Assembly: GCA_045655325.1 (NCBI GenBank)
Contig: JAZOOY010000010.1
Span: 1 to 17,183 of the forward strand
DNA from: UBA1738 sp045655325
Lineage (GTDB): Bacteria; Bacillota; Clostridia; UBA1381
Reading direction: 5' to 3'
Length of the DNA stretch: 17,183 nucleotides
The stretch's first letter is position 1, and every line of letters starts with the position of its first letter. The notes beneath the pieces are model-generated. The model ran no database searches, had not been told where the DNA came from, and saw only the letters and a list, made by a program, of their open reading frames with translations. Positions 7,281 to 14,942 of the stretch are shown here, one piece after another. The position numbers were made by a program, and so were the translations under genes.

Positions 7281-9365
7281 TCAGTTTTGTTCGAATACCT
7301 TGTGTGGGTTAGGATTTCCTATGATGTTAAGTGTATCTCTTCCATCAAAAACAAAATATTCAACTGTGAAATCACCTTTCGGTAAAGCAAAGCTTGTTTC
7401 AATTTTCGTAAACGCTCCGCTGACTGTAGCTTTTTCAATGGATGCGGCTGTTGAATATACTTTATCATATAAAACTCCGTCGTCATCATATACAGCAACG
7501 AACTGTTCTACATTTAAATCGGTATCAATTGCGTAATTGTCTATAACAAGTGTTACGTCATAATATCCCTGACCTGAAAGCTTATCTGTACGCTGACCAT
7601 TTTTCCTCAAAATAACTTCCTTAACAACATCCCCCACAGGTTCAACAAACTCTCTTTCTTCAAAACTTGCGTTTTTAAGAAGATTCGCTTCTGTTCCCTG
7701 TGCTGCAATGCTTATGTCATCAAGATACAAACCGGTTGTATTTCCGTTAGTACCAAAAGTCAGTTCTGTAACCGTATTTCCTGGTTCTACGGAAAATGTT
7801 GTTGAATACTTTGTCCACATGCCGTCTGTTTCGTCAGTTTTTGCATTAGCAATTAATGACCAGTCGTTTGCACCAAATGGTGTACCCGGTTTTATCCATA
7901 TTACCTGCTGACCGTTTACTTCACCTGCTACCCAAAAACTTAATGTGTATGTTCCTTCACCTACGCTTAGGTCTGTCTGTTTTATTTGAATGTATCCACT
8001 CTGGGTTGAGTCTGTATGTTTTAAAACAATACTGTTACTTCCGTCGTGTGCAATTTCATTTGTTACACACGCGAATACAGTATCTTCATTCTGTGTAACT
8101 TCATCACCTCTTACCCAACCTGTGAAATAGTCCTCATAAGTTGCTCTGTATGTAGGTTCTGGCAGTACATCAGGTACGTCAGGTTCACTTGCCCCTGTTT
8201 CTTCAAAGCTTCCGTTCTTAAGAAGATTGTCTGATGTTCCCTGCTTTACAAGAGTAAAGTCATCTACGTACAAACCTTCTGTTCCGTGTCCTCTTGTTGA
8301 TAGCTTTACTTCGCCTACTGTTGAGCCTGCTGGAACTGTAAAGTCAAGTGTATACTTTGTCCAATCTCCGTCCTTCTCTCCGGTGTACATATTTGTAAGG
8401 TAAGCCCACTGTTCTGAAGAATTCCACAACCATACCATCTGCTGATATCTATATGTATCGTCATCCCAGTCAGCTGCTGTACCTGCTGCCCAGAAGCTTA
8501 GTGTGTATGTGCCTTCTCCTAAACCTACTGCCTGCTTAAACGACAGGTCTTTATCGCCTGTGTCAAGAGACTTTAAAACAAAACTGTGATTTCCGCTATG
8601 CGCAATTTCATCAGTTACACATGTGAAGATTGTGCTTCCGTTTTCTGCGATAGCAGTATCTCTTTCCCAACCCTGGAAATAAGGTTCAAACGCTGTTGTG
8701 TATGTAGGGTCTTCCGGTACTTCTGGTTCTACTGGTACATCAGGCATATCCGGTTCTTCTCCGGCTTCTTTCATTTCAAATCCGCCGTTTATAAGAATAT
8801 TGTTTGTTGTTCCCTGTGCTACAAGGCTGACGTCGTCGATATACCAACCATCTGTATCTCCATCAGCACAGAATACTAATGTATTGTTTGTTTTTCCTTC
8901 AGGAACAGTTACGTCAAATGTATACTTTGACCACTCTCCATCTGTTTCAACAGGTTCATAATCTCTAAGAGGATATTTTGTCCATGCGTCTCCGTTTAAT
9001 GTCACACACTGCATATCTACATCTGTTCTTATTCCCTTTGCCCAGAAGCTTAGGGTATAAGTGCCTGTTAATGTCAAACCTTCCTGCACAAGTGATAGAG
9101 CATTATAATTTTTTGCACTATCCGTATGTCTCAAAAGAAAACTGTTGTTTCCGGTATGTGCAATCTCGTTTGTTACACATGAGAAATATGAACTTTCGTC
9201 CTTTTTAGCTACATACCATTGTCCCCAGCCGTATGCATATTCTGCATATGCTTCTGTGTATTCAGTTGTTCCGTCAAATCCTGCTGACAATACTGTTTGC
9301 GGCATTGAGGATAACGCCATTACCATTACCACTAACAGAGCAATTATTTTTCTTAAATTTCCCAT
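7281..9365 (-). CDS. Secreted triple carbohydrate-binding-module protein, no catalytic domain
   Basis: A 694-aa secreted protein. A signal peptide (1-28, cleavage near LSA-G) is followed by three tandem CBM4/9-like modules at ~35-200, 221-390 and 405-570. Each carries a FxCVTxEIAH motif, GTYTLSFWAxG, W(S/T)KYT and a closing (W/L)Y(I/V/L)DD....G...N(I/L)L.N..FE. Acidic Pro-rich linkers (EPDVPDV and similar) join them. The C-terminal ~120 residues are a further beta-rich domain that I do not recognise. There is no SLH, LPXTG or lipobox, so it is released or held by binding glycan or partner proteins. In the operon it may capture substrate for the SLH glycosidase. The start follows AAGGAG by 9 bases, and the SD overlaps the previous gene's stop region (13-base gap), suggesting coupling. 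The ligand is unknown. Confidence 0.82.
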   Translation of the reverse strand: MGNLRKIIALLVVMVMALSSMPQTVLSAGFDGTTEYTEAYAEYAYGWGQWYVAKKDESSYFSCVTNEIAHTGNNSFLLRHTDSAKNYNALSLVQEGLTLTGTYTLSFWAKGIRTDVDMQCVTLNGDAWTKYPLRDYEPVETDGEWSKYTFDVTVPEGKTNNTLVFCADGDTDGWYIDDVSLVAQGTTNNILINGGFEMKEAGEEPDMPDVPVEPEVPEDPTYTTAFEPYFQGWERDTAIAENGSTIFTCVTDEIAHSGNHSFVLKSLDTGDKDLSFKQAVGLGEGTYTLSFWAAGTAADWDDDTYRYQQMVWLWNSSEQWAYLTNMYTGEKDGDWTKYTLDFTVPAGSTVGEVKLSTRGHGTEGLYVDDFTLVKQGTSDNLLKNGSFEETGASEPDVPDVLPEPTYRATYEDYFTGWVRGDEVTQNEDTVFACVTNEIAHDGSNSIVLKHTDSTQSGYIQIKQTDLSVGEGTYTLSFWVAGEVNGQQVIWIKPGTPFGANDWSLIANAKTDETDGMWTKYSTTFSVEPGNTVTELTFGTNGNTTGLYLDDISIAAQGTEANLLKNASFEEREFVEPVGDVVKEVILRKNGQRTDKLSGQGYYDVTLVIDNYAIDTDLNVEQFVAVYDDDGVLYDKVYSTAASIEKATVSGAFTKIETSFALPKGDFTVEYFVFDGRDTLNIIGNPNPHKVFEQN
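7656..9263 (-). repeat. Three ~165-residue CBM repeats encoded in tandem
   Basis: The repeats lie at about 8766-9263, 8196-8705 and 7656-8153. The likeness remains at DNA level: the stretch coding TYTLSFW reads nearly the same in all three (on the plus strand, cccAgAAgcttagTgtgtatg-like segments near 8490, 9045 and 7935). This fits internal duplication of one module within the gene. Ligand-loop residues differ, so the three modules need not bind the same sugar. Confidence 0.75.
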
Positions 9366-9378
9366 TTTACTTCACTCC

Positions 9379-11892
9379 TTATTCGTGGATAATTATATGT
9401 TGCACAGTTCCATATGATAAACGGATAAAGATTTTGTCTTGACCCATAATATCATATATGCTTGCGTTCTTTAGTCCTTCTATCGGGCTATATATCTGTA
9501 CAGTTGCTGTATTATTTAGTCTATATGCATATTTAGTGCCGTTAATTTCAACCATTATCCTGTTTTTGCCTGTCTCTACCGCTTCGACTTTTCCTGCCAT
9601 ATATGAGCTCACTTGATATTGTCTACCAGGCAGATACTGACTTCCATCATTTTTTTCAAGATTTGACAATTTGAATACAAGAGCAACATCATCTACGTAT
9701 CCTTCCGCATTTGAACTTACCTGTATTATATCGCCCTTTTCCACTGCTGTACCATTGGCATAGGTAAAAGCTTTTTCATCCACGCCTGTCAAAGTGAAAT
9801 TATCAAAATCTCCTGCATAACCTGTTGCCTGAGCGCGACTCTCGCCTTCATCAAGAATTGTCTTGATTCCTGTTACTACAAACAGCGTACTTCTGACCTT
9901 AGCTGCATATCTCATAACTACCATTTTTGAAAAACCAAATTCATCAAAATCATAAAATGATAGGGTATACTGAGTATCTCCTCTAAAGTATCCTAACGCA
10001 TCTCTTACTTCATATTCGGATCTGTTCCTATAGTTATCCGGATTTTCAGGAAGGATAATTACTTTTGCATCATCCTCCAAATAATACTTACACTGTGCTG
10101 TATTATCATCAGTAAATGCATTTACTCCGCTTCTCCAACTCAATGTTTTATTTGAAGTTTTTGTAAATCTGTTTTTATTAGGGATCGCAGTTTCAGTTGC
10201 TGTTTCTATTAACTTAATCTCTTCATTCTGATTGAATGTAAGCTTAACAACCTCACATTTTATATCCTTAAGTATTTCATAAGCAGTATCTACATCTAAA
10301 CGAGAATAGAATGTTTCCCCAAACGTGAACTTCTTTGCTATCGGAGCATCAACCCAGACACCGTCAATATTCATATATGACGCATATATTCTATCATTTT
10401 CCCAATCTCTATATATTCTTTCTATAACAGCATATCCGTCTTCTGTAACTTTTTCCCAGTATGCCACATTGCCCAAAGCATCCAAAAAGAATGTATATGT
10501 ATTTCCAAGATTAAGATTTCCTTCTTCTATTCTATATCTCAAGAACGATTCGGTAATAGGATATTTTTCATCGTCTACTAGTAACTCCATATCTCTTTCG
10601 TTAATACTCTGAAGCTTTCCTGCAAAAGTATCACGAGAAACGAGAATTTCAAACACGACATTGCTAGCCGGCTTACTTTTTGCAACTAGAAGAATATCTC
10701 CCTTTTTAATATCAGTAACGTCTATATCACCAAATTCATCAGCTATGGTATATACGGCATCCAATACTTCTGTGTCAAGTTCTATTGACGTCATACTTCC
10801 TTCAGTTTTGAATTTGTTATAAATAATCTTTCTATTTGTGTCTACAGCATCTACCACTACAGTTTCATATGAATTTATGAATATAACATCATATTTACTG
10901 TCATTGTTATTATCAAGCAATCGTACATTTCCCAATTCCGGTTTGAAATCCTCTACATTATAATCTCCGTAAAAGACTCCATTAAATATAACCTTTGGCA
11001 CATCTGCAATTTTTGCTTTCTTTAATTTATTATTTTCATAATAATCAAGTCTTGAATAGTCAGGACTAATTTTATCTATATCTTTTGCATCTATTATAAG
11101 TTCTCTGTTTCTGGCTGTTCTTTCTTCTATATATAAAACTGTCAGATCATCTTCATCATCTCTCAATACATACGCTTCTATATTTTTCCCCAAAAGCTTT
11201 CCTACCGGAAGATCTTTTTCCATAATATAAAGAGAATTATCTATTTTGATGTAGCCATCTTTACAACCATTCTCATTATCAAGAGATGTGATCCCGTCAG
11301 ATGTTAATACACCACGTATTTTGTGAACGTCACGATACTTTGAAAGCAATGTCTGATCGCTTTCAATTATGTGCTTTACCTGGTTTTCGCTTAAAATCGC
11401 TGTCATCGGCTCTACGTCCAGCATATTATATAATAGCTCTCTACATTCGTATACTGAGATTGTCTTATCTTCCAAGTCTCCCAAACCTCTTATCAAACCC
11501 AATGTAGAAGCAAGAGCACGAACACCATCTTCGCCCTGACTTTCAGCATATCCTTTGTATCCTAAAGTAGCAACTGCATACTTTAATGCTTCGCTTTTAG
11601 TAATTACCTTATTTCCATCATACGCTTCACCATACTTTACAATTCCTATGTTTCTTGCAAAATCCTCAGCAGTTGGTTTTTCAGCCTTTTCATACAAAAA
11701 GCCTGATAATGCAGATAGTAGATAATCATTGGTTGCATCACCAGATGCTGTAGCATCATCTACGCCTAATGACTGCAACAATACTGCTTTTTTGTCGGCA
11801 TTATTTGTGTTTTCTGCAAATACATATGTGTTTGGTATCAATGTCGCCATAATTGATAGTAAACATAGCAACGATGCCATTTTCTTAATCAT
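9379..11892 (-). CDS. Secreted S-layer-like protein with degenerate SLH segments, function unknown
   Basis: An 837-aa secreted protein. The signal peptide spans residues 1-26 (MIKKMASLLC start, cleavage near VFA-E). Residues ~75-160 look like two diverged SLH repeats (NIGIVKYG...VITKSEALKYAVATLGY, then STLGLIRGLG...ISVYECRELLYNMLDVE). The remaining ~680 residues are beta-rich, with recurring short units of the type KKGDILLVAKS...VVFEILVS (~397) and EKGDIIQVSS...VDDVALVF (~719), each a 'GDI + hydrophobic strand' followed by a second strand. There is no catalytic motif, membrane segment after the signal, or sorting signal that I recognise. It probably builds or binds the cell surface beside the neighbouring SLH protein. 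The start has AAGGAG 9 bases upstream and lies 24 bases after the preceding stop. I do not recognise the family beyond its likeness to clostridial SLH-type surface proteins. Confidence 0.78.
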   Translation of the reverse strand: MIKKMASLLCLLSIMATLIPNTYVFAENTNNADKKAVLLQSLGVDDATASGDATNDYLLSALSGFLYEKAEKPTAEDFARNIGIVKYGEAYDGNKVITKSEALKYAVATLGYKGYAESQGEDGVRALASTLGLIRGLGDLEDKTISVYECRELLYNMLDVEPMTAILSENQVKHIIESDQTLLSKYRDVHKIRGVLTSDGITSLDNENGCKDGYIKIDNSLYIMEKDLPVGKLLGKNIEAYVLRDDEDDLTVLYIEERTARNRELIIDAKDIDKISPDYSRLDYYENNKLKKAKIADVPKVIFNGVFYGDYNVEDFKPELGNVRLLDNNNDSKYDVIFINSYETVVVDAVDTNRKIIYNKFKTEGSMTSIELDTEVLDAVYTIADEFGDIDVTDIKKGDILLVAKSKPASNVVFEILVSRDTFAGKLQSINERDMELLVDDEKYPITESFLRYRIEEGNLNLGNTYTFFLDALGNVAYWEKVTEDGYAVIERIYRDWENDRIYASYMNIDGVWVDAPIAKKFTFGETFYSRLDVDTAYEILKDIKCEVVKLTFNQNEEIKLIETATETAIPNKNRFTKTSNKTLSWRSGVNAFTDDNTAQCKYYLEDDAKVIILPENPDNYRNRSEYEVRDALGYFRGDTQYTLSFYDFDEFGFSKMVVMRYAAKVRSTLFVVTGIKTILDEGESRAQATGYAGDFDNFTLTGVDEKAFTYANGTAVEKGDIIQVSSNAEGYVDDVALVFKLSNLEKNDGSQYLPGRQYQVSSYMAGKVEAVETGKNRIMVEINGTKYAYRLNNTATVQIYSPIEGLKNASIYDIMGQDKIFIRLSYGTVQHIIIHE

Positions 11893-11916
11893 ATCATCTT
11901 TCTCCTTCCACTGAAA

Positions 11917-13551
11917 TTATCTTACAAATAAGTTGTATATTATTACTGCTGCCTGTGCTCTTGTTGCTGTGCCTGTAGGGCTAAACAAGTTGTCACCGAT
12001 TCCGTTAATGGCACCAGCTTCATATAGTGCAGCTACAGCTTCTTTAGCGTATTCGCTAATATTTTCTTCATCTGCAAACTGAACACTGTCACGTACTTTA
12101 CCTATCTTATTTAGGTTCTTAGCTGCTCGGTAACACATTACCGCCATATCCTGTCTTGTTATATTTGTTCCTACTCCGAAGCTGGTTTCGGATGTTCCAT
12201 ATACCATATTATTGTTATATGCACTTGCCACATAGGATGAATACCAAGCACCATCCAAAACATCATCAAATGCGCATTTTGCATCCTGCTTGTACATACC
12301 TGCTGCCACAACAAGCATCTTAACAAATTCTTCTCTTTTTACAGCATTATTTGGATTAACATTTCCTTTTTCATCACCGACTATAATGCCCTTCTTCGCC
12401 ATTGCTGTAATTGCCGTCTTAGCCCAAATCGCATCGTCAATATCACCAAATTCACGGTTATTATTCACAACAGGAACAGTTGCTATAGGATTAGGCGGTG
12501 TGTTTATTGTTCCTCCACCACCTCCGGAGCCGCCACCAGTGCTTTCACTTTTTGCGTTATCTTTTGTTGCTTTATCAATAACTGTAAGCAACTCTGCCAC
12601 AGATACAACATTTTTCTTCTTAAGAGCTGCAGCAATATCCTCATTTACAGCAGACTTATTTGAAACCTTTGCATATTTCTTATATACAGTTTCCTGTTCT
12701 ATTCCAAGATCTTGTGCGTATCCTGTGATTTTACTTCCCATATCATTGAATCTGGTACTATTTATCACATTAAGCATATTCGCCACTTCATATACCTTTT
12801 TAACTTCTGCAACGCCCATATAAGGCTTGTTTGAATAAATATATTCGCATACAAAGTTTTTTGTATCGTTTGTAGCATCTATATACTTAACATTTTCAAA
12901 AGAATATCCCAGCTTTTCAATAAGTTCCACATTCTTATCCGACAATACATTAATCGCTTGAATTACGAGCGTTTTATTCAAAAGATCTATGACCTCTGCA
13001 TCACTCATATCCTCTGCACGAGCTTCTGTAAAAATTTTGCACACAGAATCCGTCATCTCAGTATTTTCGTTCTGCATATCCATTTCCTTGAAATCATTGT
13101 ATATGTCAAGATAAACACCCAAAGATTTCAAAACCTCTTTGTTACTTTCATCTTCAAGAACCGCTTTGATATCCGTACTGTTCTTAATGTTTTCAACTAC
13201 GCTTTCTCTATCCTCAGGAAGAAAATAGTACATATTTTCTATGTATACATTCCCGTCACCGTTTTTAATATGCAAATCATATTTACCATTCACTCCACCT
13301 TCAAGTGTAACAGGCATTGAAAAACTGAATGTTGCTTTACCATTTTCATCTGCAAGAGCTTGCTTCATAGCAATAATATTTTCATTGTCAAGAGATTTCC
13401 CCGATTTAGTTACTATCAAGGTCCCCCATTTGCCTGCATCAATGTCAATTTCTGCAGTTATTCTGTTACTGCTTACCGAAATATTTGTAGCAGCAAGTGC
13501 ATTAGAGTTAATAGCGCATACCGCCAAAATGGTACATAAAACTTTCTTCAT
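11917..13551 (-). CDS. Secreted SLH-domain surface protein with glycine-rich linker
   Basis: A 544-aa protein and the first gene of the surface operon. The signal peptide is MKKVLCTILAVCAINSNALA, with cleavage near residue 20. A beta-sandwich of Ig-like type (~21-108, ending ENMYYFLP) is followed by a mostly helical region (~113-335), a flexible STGGGSGGGGG linker (~337-347), and three SLH repeats (~367-416, 427-478, 490-543; motifs VKREEF, ITRQDM, ATRAQA). SLH repeats bind secondary cell-wall polymers, so this is a wall-anchored display protein. No catalytic motif is seen; it may act as scaffold or binding partner. The frame is open back to 13602, but the start at 13551 has a strong AGGAGG 6-7 bases upstream and begins the signal peptide, so the longer form is rejected. 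Confidence 0.88.
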   Translation of the reverse strand: MKKVLCTILAVCAINSNALAATNISVSSNRITAEIDIDAGKWGTLIVTKSGKSLDNENIIAMKQALADENGKATFSFSMPVTLEGGVNGKYDLHIKNGDGNVYIENMYYFLPEDRESVVENIKNSTDIKAVLEDESNKEVLKSLGVYLDIYNDFKEMDMQNENTEMTDSVCKIFTEARAEDMSDAEVIDLLNKTLVIQAINVLSDKNVELIEKLGYSFENVKYIDATNDTKNFVCEYIYSNKPYMGVAEVKKVYEVANMLNVINSTRFNDMGSKITGYAQDLGIEQETVYKKYAKVSNKSAVNEDIAAALKKKNVVSVAELLTVIDKATKDNAKSESTGGGSGGGGGTINTPPNPIATVPVVNNNREFGDIDDAIWAKTAITAMAKKGIIVGDEKGNVNPNNAVKREEFVKMLVVAAGMYKQDAKCAFDDVLDGAWYSSYVASAYNNNMVYGTSETSFGVGTNITRQDMAVMCYRAAKNLNKIGKVRDSVQFADEENISEYAKEAVAALYEAGAINGIGDNLFSPTGTATRAQAAVIIYNLFVR

Positions 13552-13571
13552 TTTTTCCTCCTTTTCTTTCC

Positions 13572-13589
13572 ACTGCCAAAAGTGGCAGT
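13572..13589 (-). promoter_or_regulatory. Short hairpin in the 5' leader of the surface operon
   Basis: ACTGCCA (13572-13578) and TGGCAGT (13583-13589) form a perfect 7-bp stem with a 4-base loop. It sits about 20 bases before the start codon and just before the AGGAGG site. It could influence translation initiation or mRNA stability. It lacks a U-run, so it is not a terminator. Confidence 0.4.
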
Positions 13590-13662
13590 TGATAAATCGC
13601 AATAGAATTTAGTAAATTTTAACATATTGGCTCATATAAAAACCGATACGTTTACACATTCT

Positions 13663-13691
13663 ATACTATCACGCTTCACAAAATGCTTCAA
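13663..13691 (-). promoter_or_regulatory. Candidate promoter of the surface-glycan operon
   Basis: On the minus strand, TTGAAG (13691-13686) and TAGTAT (13668-13663) are separated by 17 bases. Each matches the sigma-A consensus at 4 of 6 positions, which fits an activator-dependent promoter. Transcription would begin near 13656 and give a leader of about 105 bases that includes the hairpin at 13572-13589. Other AT-rich -10-like strings are nearby, so the choice is tentative. Confidence 0.3.
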
Positions 13692-13722
13692 TGTTGTTTT
13701 TTATAAAAAAAGTATTGTTTTT
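13692..13722. promoter_or_regulatory. Candidate AraC-type operator: direct repeat with 21-bp spacing
   Basis: TGTTGTTTTT at 13692-13701 and TATTGTTTTT at 13713-13722 match at 9 of 10 positions and are exactly 21 bp apart, two helical turns. That is the usual half-site spacing for AraC-family dimers. The pair abuts the candidate -35 box of the surface operon and lies between it and the regulator gene. The sequence is T-rich, so a chance match is possible. Confidence 0.35.
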
Positions 13723-13752
13723 CCGCCAGAAATATTTTCCATCATTTTTTTA

Positions 13753-13781
13753 TTGCTTTTTTTAGTCATCTATTATATACT
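13753..13781 (+). promoter_or_regulatory. Probable sigma-A promoter of the AraC-family regulator
   Basis: TTGCTT (13753-13758) and TATACT (13776-13781) are separated by exactly 17 bases, 48 bases upstream of the regulator's start codon. Transcription would start near 13788. The next likely site, AAAGGA at about 13812-13817, is the ribosome binding site, 11 bases from the ATG. Confidence 0.5.
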
Positions 13782-13828
13782 TAAAACAGTAAACTTATCA
13801 TTTAGTCGATTAAAGGATGTGAAATTTT

Positions 13829-14707
13829 ATGTATTTATATTCAAAAAAAGACTATTTTAAAAGTGATGAAAGTGTGCATTTGTCGACTATAAAGCTACCA
13901 GACGATTCCGCCAATGAGCATATTCACGATTTTCTCGAATTAGTATATACGATATCCGGAACAGTGAATCATAGAATCGACGGACAATCATACAATGCAA
14001 CACATAACACCATGTTGTTCATCGCTCCTGGGCAAATACACTCATTTTCTTCGCAAGGAGCATGTGAATTTGTAAACATTCTCGTAAAACCGGATTTCAT
14101 AATTGAATACGCTGTTGATAATGATACTTTTTATAATCTGTTTCGTTTTTTCTTATCTAATCCGGATGATAAACTGTCACCTGACTCCCAAATGGTACAT
14201 TTCAAAGGCGATGATGCGTATGAAATTAAAAATATTATTAATTTTATGCGTTCTACAACAGAAAGAAATATATCCGGCTACCCAATAATACTAAATGGGT
14301 ACACCCGTGTTGTTCTCACTAAAATGTTTAACATCCTAAACGAGAAAAACCTTGACAGAAACTATCCCAAATCCGTTTTCTTTGAAGTATTTGACTCAAT
14401 ACTGGACTATATTGACAAAAACTATTCCGAACCTATATCGCTCAGCACACTGGCGACACGTTGTTATTTTAGCCCATCATACATCAGTAAAGAATTCAAG
14501 AAAATTTCCGGTATGGGCTTTAAGGAATATCTTATAAAAAAAAGAATTACCGAGACAGCGAAGTATTTAGCACAAACTGAGTTTTCTATTGAAGAAATAC
14601 AATCTATGGTGGGATTTACGGACAAAACACGATTCTTTAAAGAATTCTCAAAGCTTTATGATTGTACACCTTTGGAATATCGAAAAAACAATCAGACTAT
14701 TGATTAA
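13829..14707 (+). CDS. AraC-family transcriptional regulator with cupin sensor domain
   Basis: A 292-aa regulator. The N-terminal ~90 residues form a cupin-like sugar-sensing fold (HIHDFLELVYTISG at ~31, with His31, His33 and Glu37, and a second strand MLFIAPGQIHSF at ~62). A linker region follows. The C-terminal ~105 residues are the AraC/XylS DNA-binding domain with two helix-turn-helix motifs (~203-222, SLSTLATRCYFSPSYISKEF; ~252-272) and the conserved end TPLEYRK. It is divergent from the surface operon, the usual arrangement for a local activator of a sugar-use locus. The inducer is unknown but is probably a mannoside or a fragment of the target glycan. The start has AAAGGA 11 bases upstream, a little far; no better in-frame start is seen. 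Confidence 0.92.
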   Translation: MYLYSKKDYFKSDESVHLSTIKLPDDSANEHIHDFLELVYTISGTVNHRIDGQSYNATHNTMLFIAPGQIHSFSSQGACEFVNILVKPDFIIEYAVDNDTFYNLFRFFLSNPDDKLSPDSQMVHFKGDDAYEIKNIINFMRSTTERNISGYPIILNGYTRVVLTKMFNILNEKNLDRNYPKSVFFEVFDSILDYIDKNYSEPISLSTLATRCYFSPSYISKEFKKISGMGFKEYLIKKRITETAKYLAQTEFSIEEIQSMVGFTDKTRFFKEFSKLYDCTPLEYRKNNQTID

Positions 14708-14729
14708 TTTATAACAAGTTGTTATATTG

Positions 14730-14772
14730 AAAAAGAAAATGGCAGTCCTATACGGACTGCCATTTTCTTTTT
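14730..14772. terminator. Bidirectional intrinsic terminator between the regulator and the metY-metA operon
   Basis: A perfect 19-bp stem (14730-14748 with 14754-14772) with a 5-base loop (TATAC) has a GC core, GGCAGTCC/GGACTGCC. The T-rich outer arm, TTTTCTTTTT on the plus strand and TTTTCTTTTTC on the minus strand, gives a U-tract in both directions. It lies 23 bases after the regulator stop and is the first clear terminator after metA, so it probably ends both converging transcripts. The 170 bases between it and the metA stop (14773-14942) show no gene; the only structure I see there is a weak 6-bp hairpin (TGATTG/CAATCA) near 14813-14829. Confidence 0.9.
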
Positions 14773-14942
14773 ACCTGTAAAGTTTAAATCTGCTATAGTT
14801 CTACACCGTTTATGATTGCTTAACAATCAAAAAAGTACCGTTCTGCTTCCGCACAAAGATAGTGATAAATCGGTAAATAAAGCTCTTGTACTTTGTATGT
14901 TTCAGTTTGTGGAACTTAAATTATGCTCTGTTGTCACGTTTT

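Noticed and set aside
7656..9263. Repeated DNA considered as a CRISPR array or satellite repeat
   Set aside because: The repeats are ~500 bases each, in frame, and encode homologous protein modules; there are no short repeats with unique spacers.
12290..12823. A 177-codon plus-strand open frame inside the 544-aa SLH protein gene
   Set aside because: It lies wholly opposite a well-supported gene with SLH repeats. Its hydrophobic, Pro-rich composition is a by-product of the antisense reading, and I see no ribosome binding site or domain.
13552..13602. N-terminal extension of the SLH protein to an ATG at 13602
   Set aside because: The extra 17 residues would precede the signal peptide, and the AGGAGG site sits inside this stretch, 6-7 bases from the ATG at 13551.
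13646..13659. Possible catabolite-repression (cre) site, TGTAAACGTATC on the minus strand
   Set aside because: Only one half resembles the cre consensus and the second half has several mismatches, so it is not supported.
14773..14942. Possible small gene or RNA between the terminator and metA
   Set aside because: No plausible start with ribosome binding site and no strong structure; only a weak 6-bp hairpin. It is best read as the 3' untranslated region of metY-metA.
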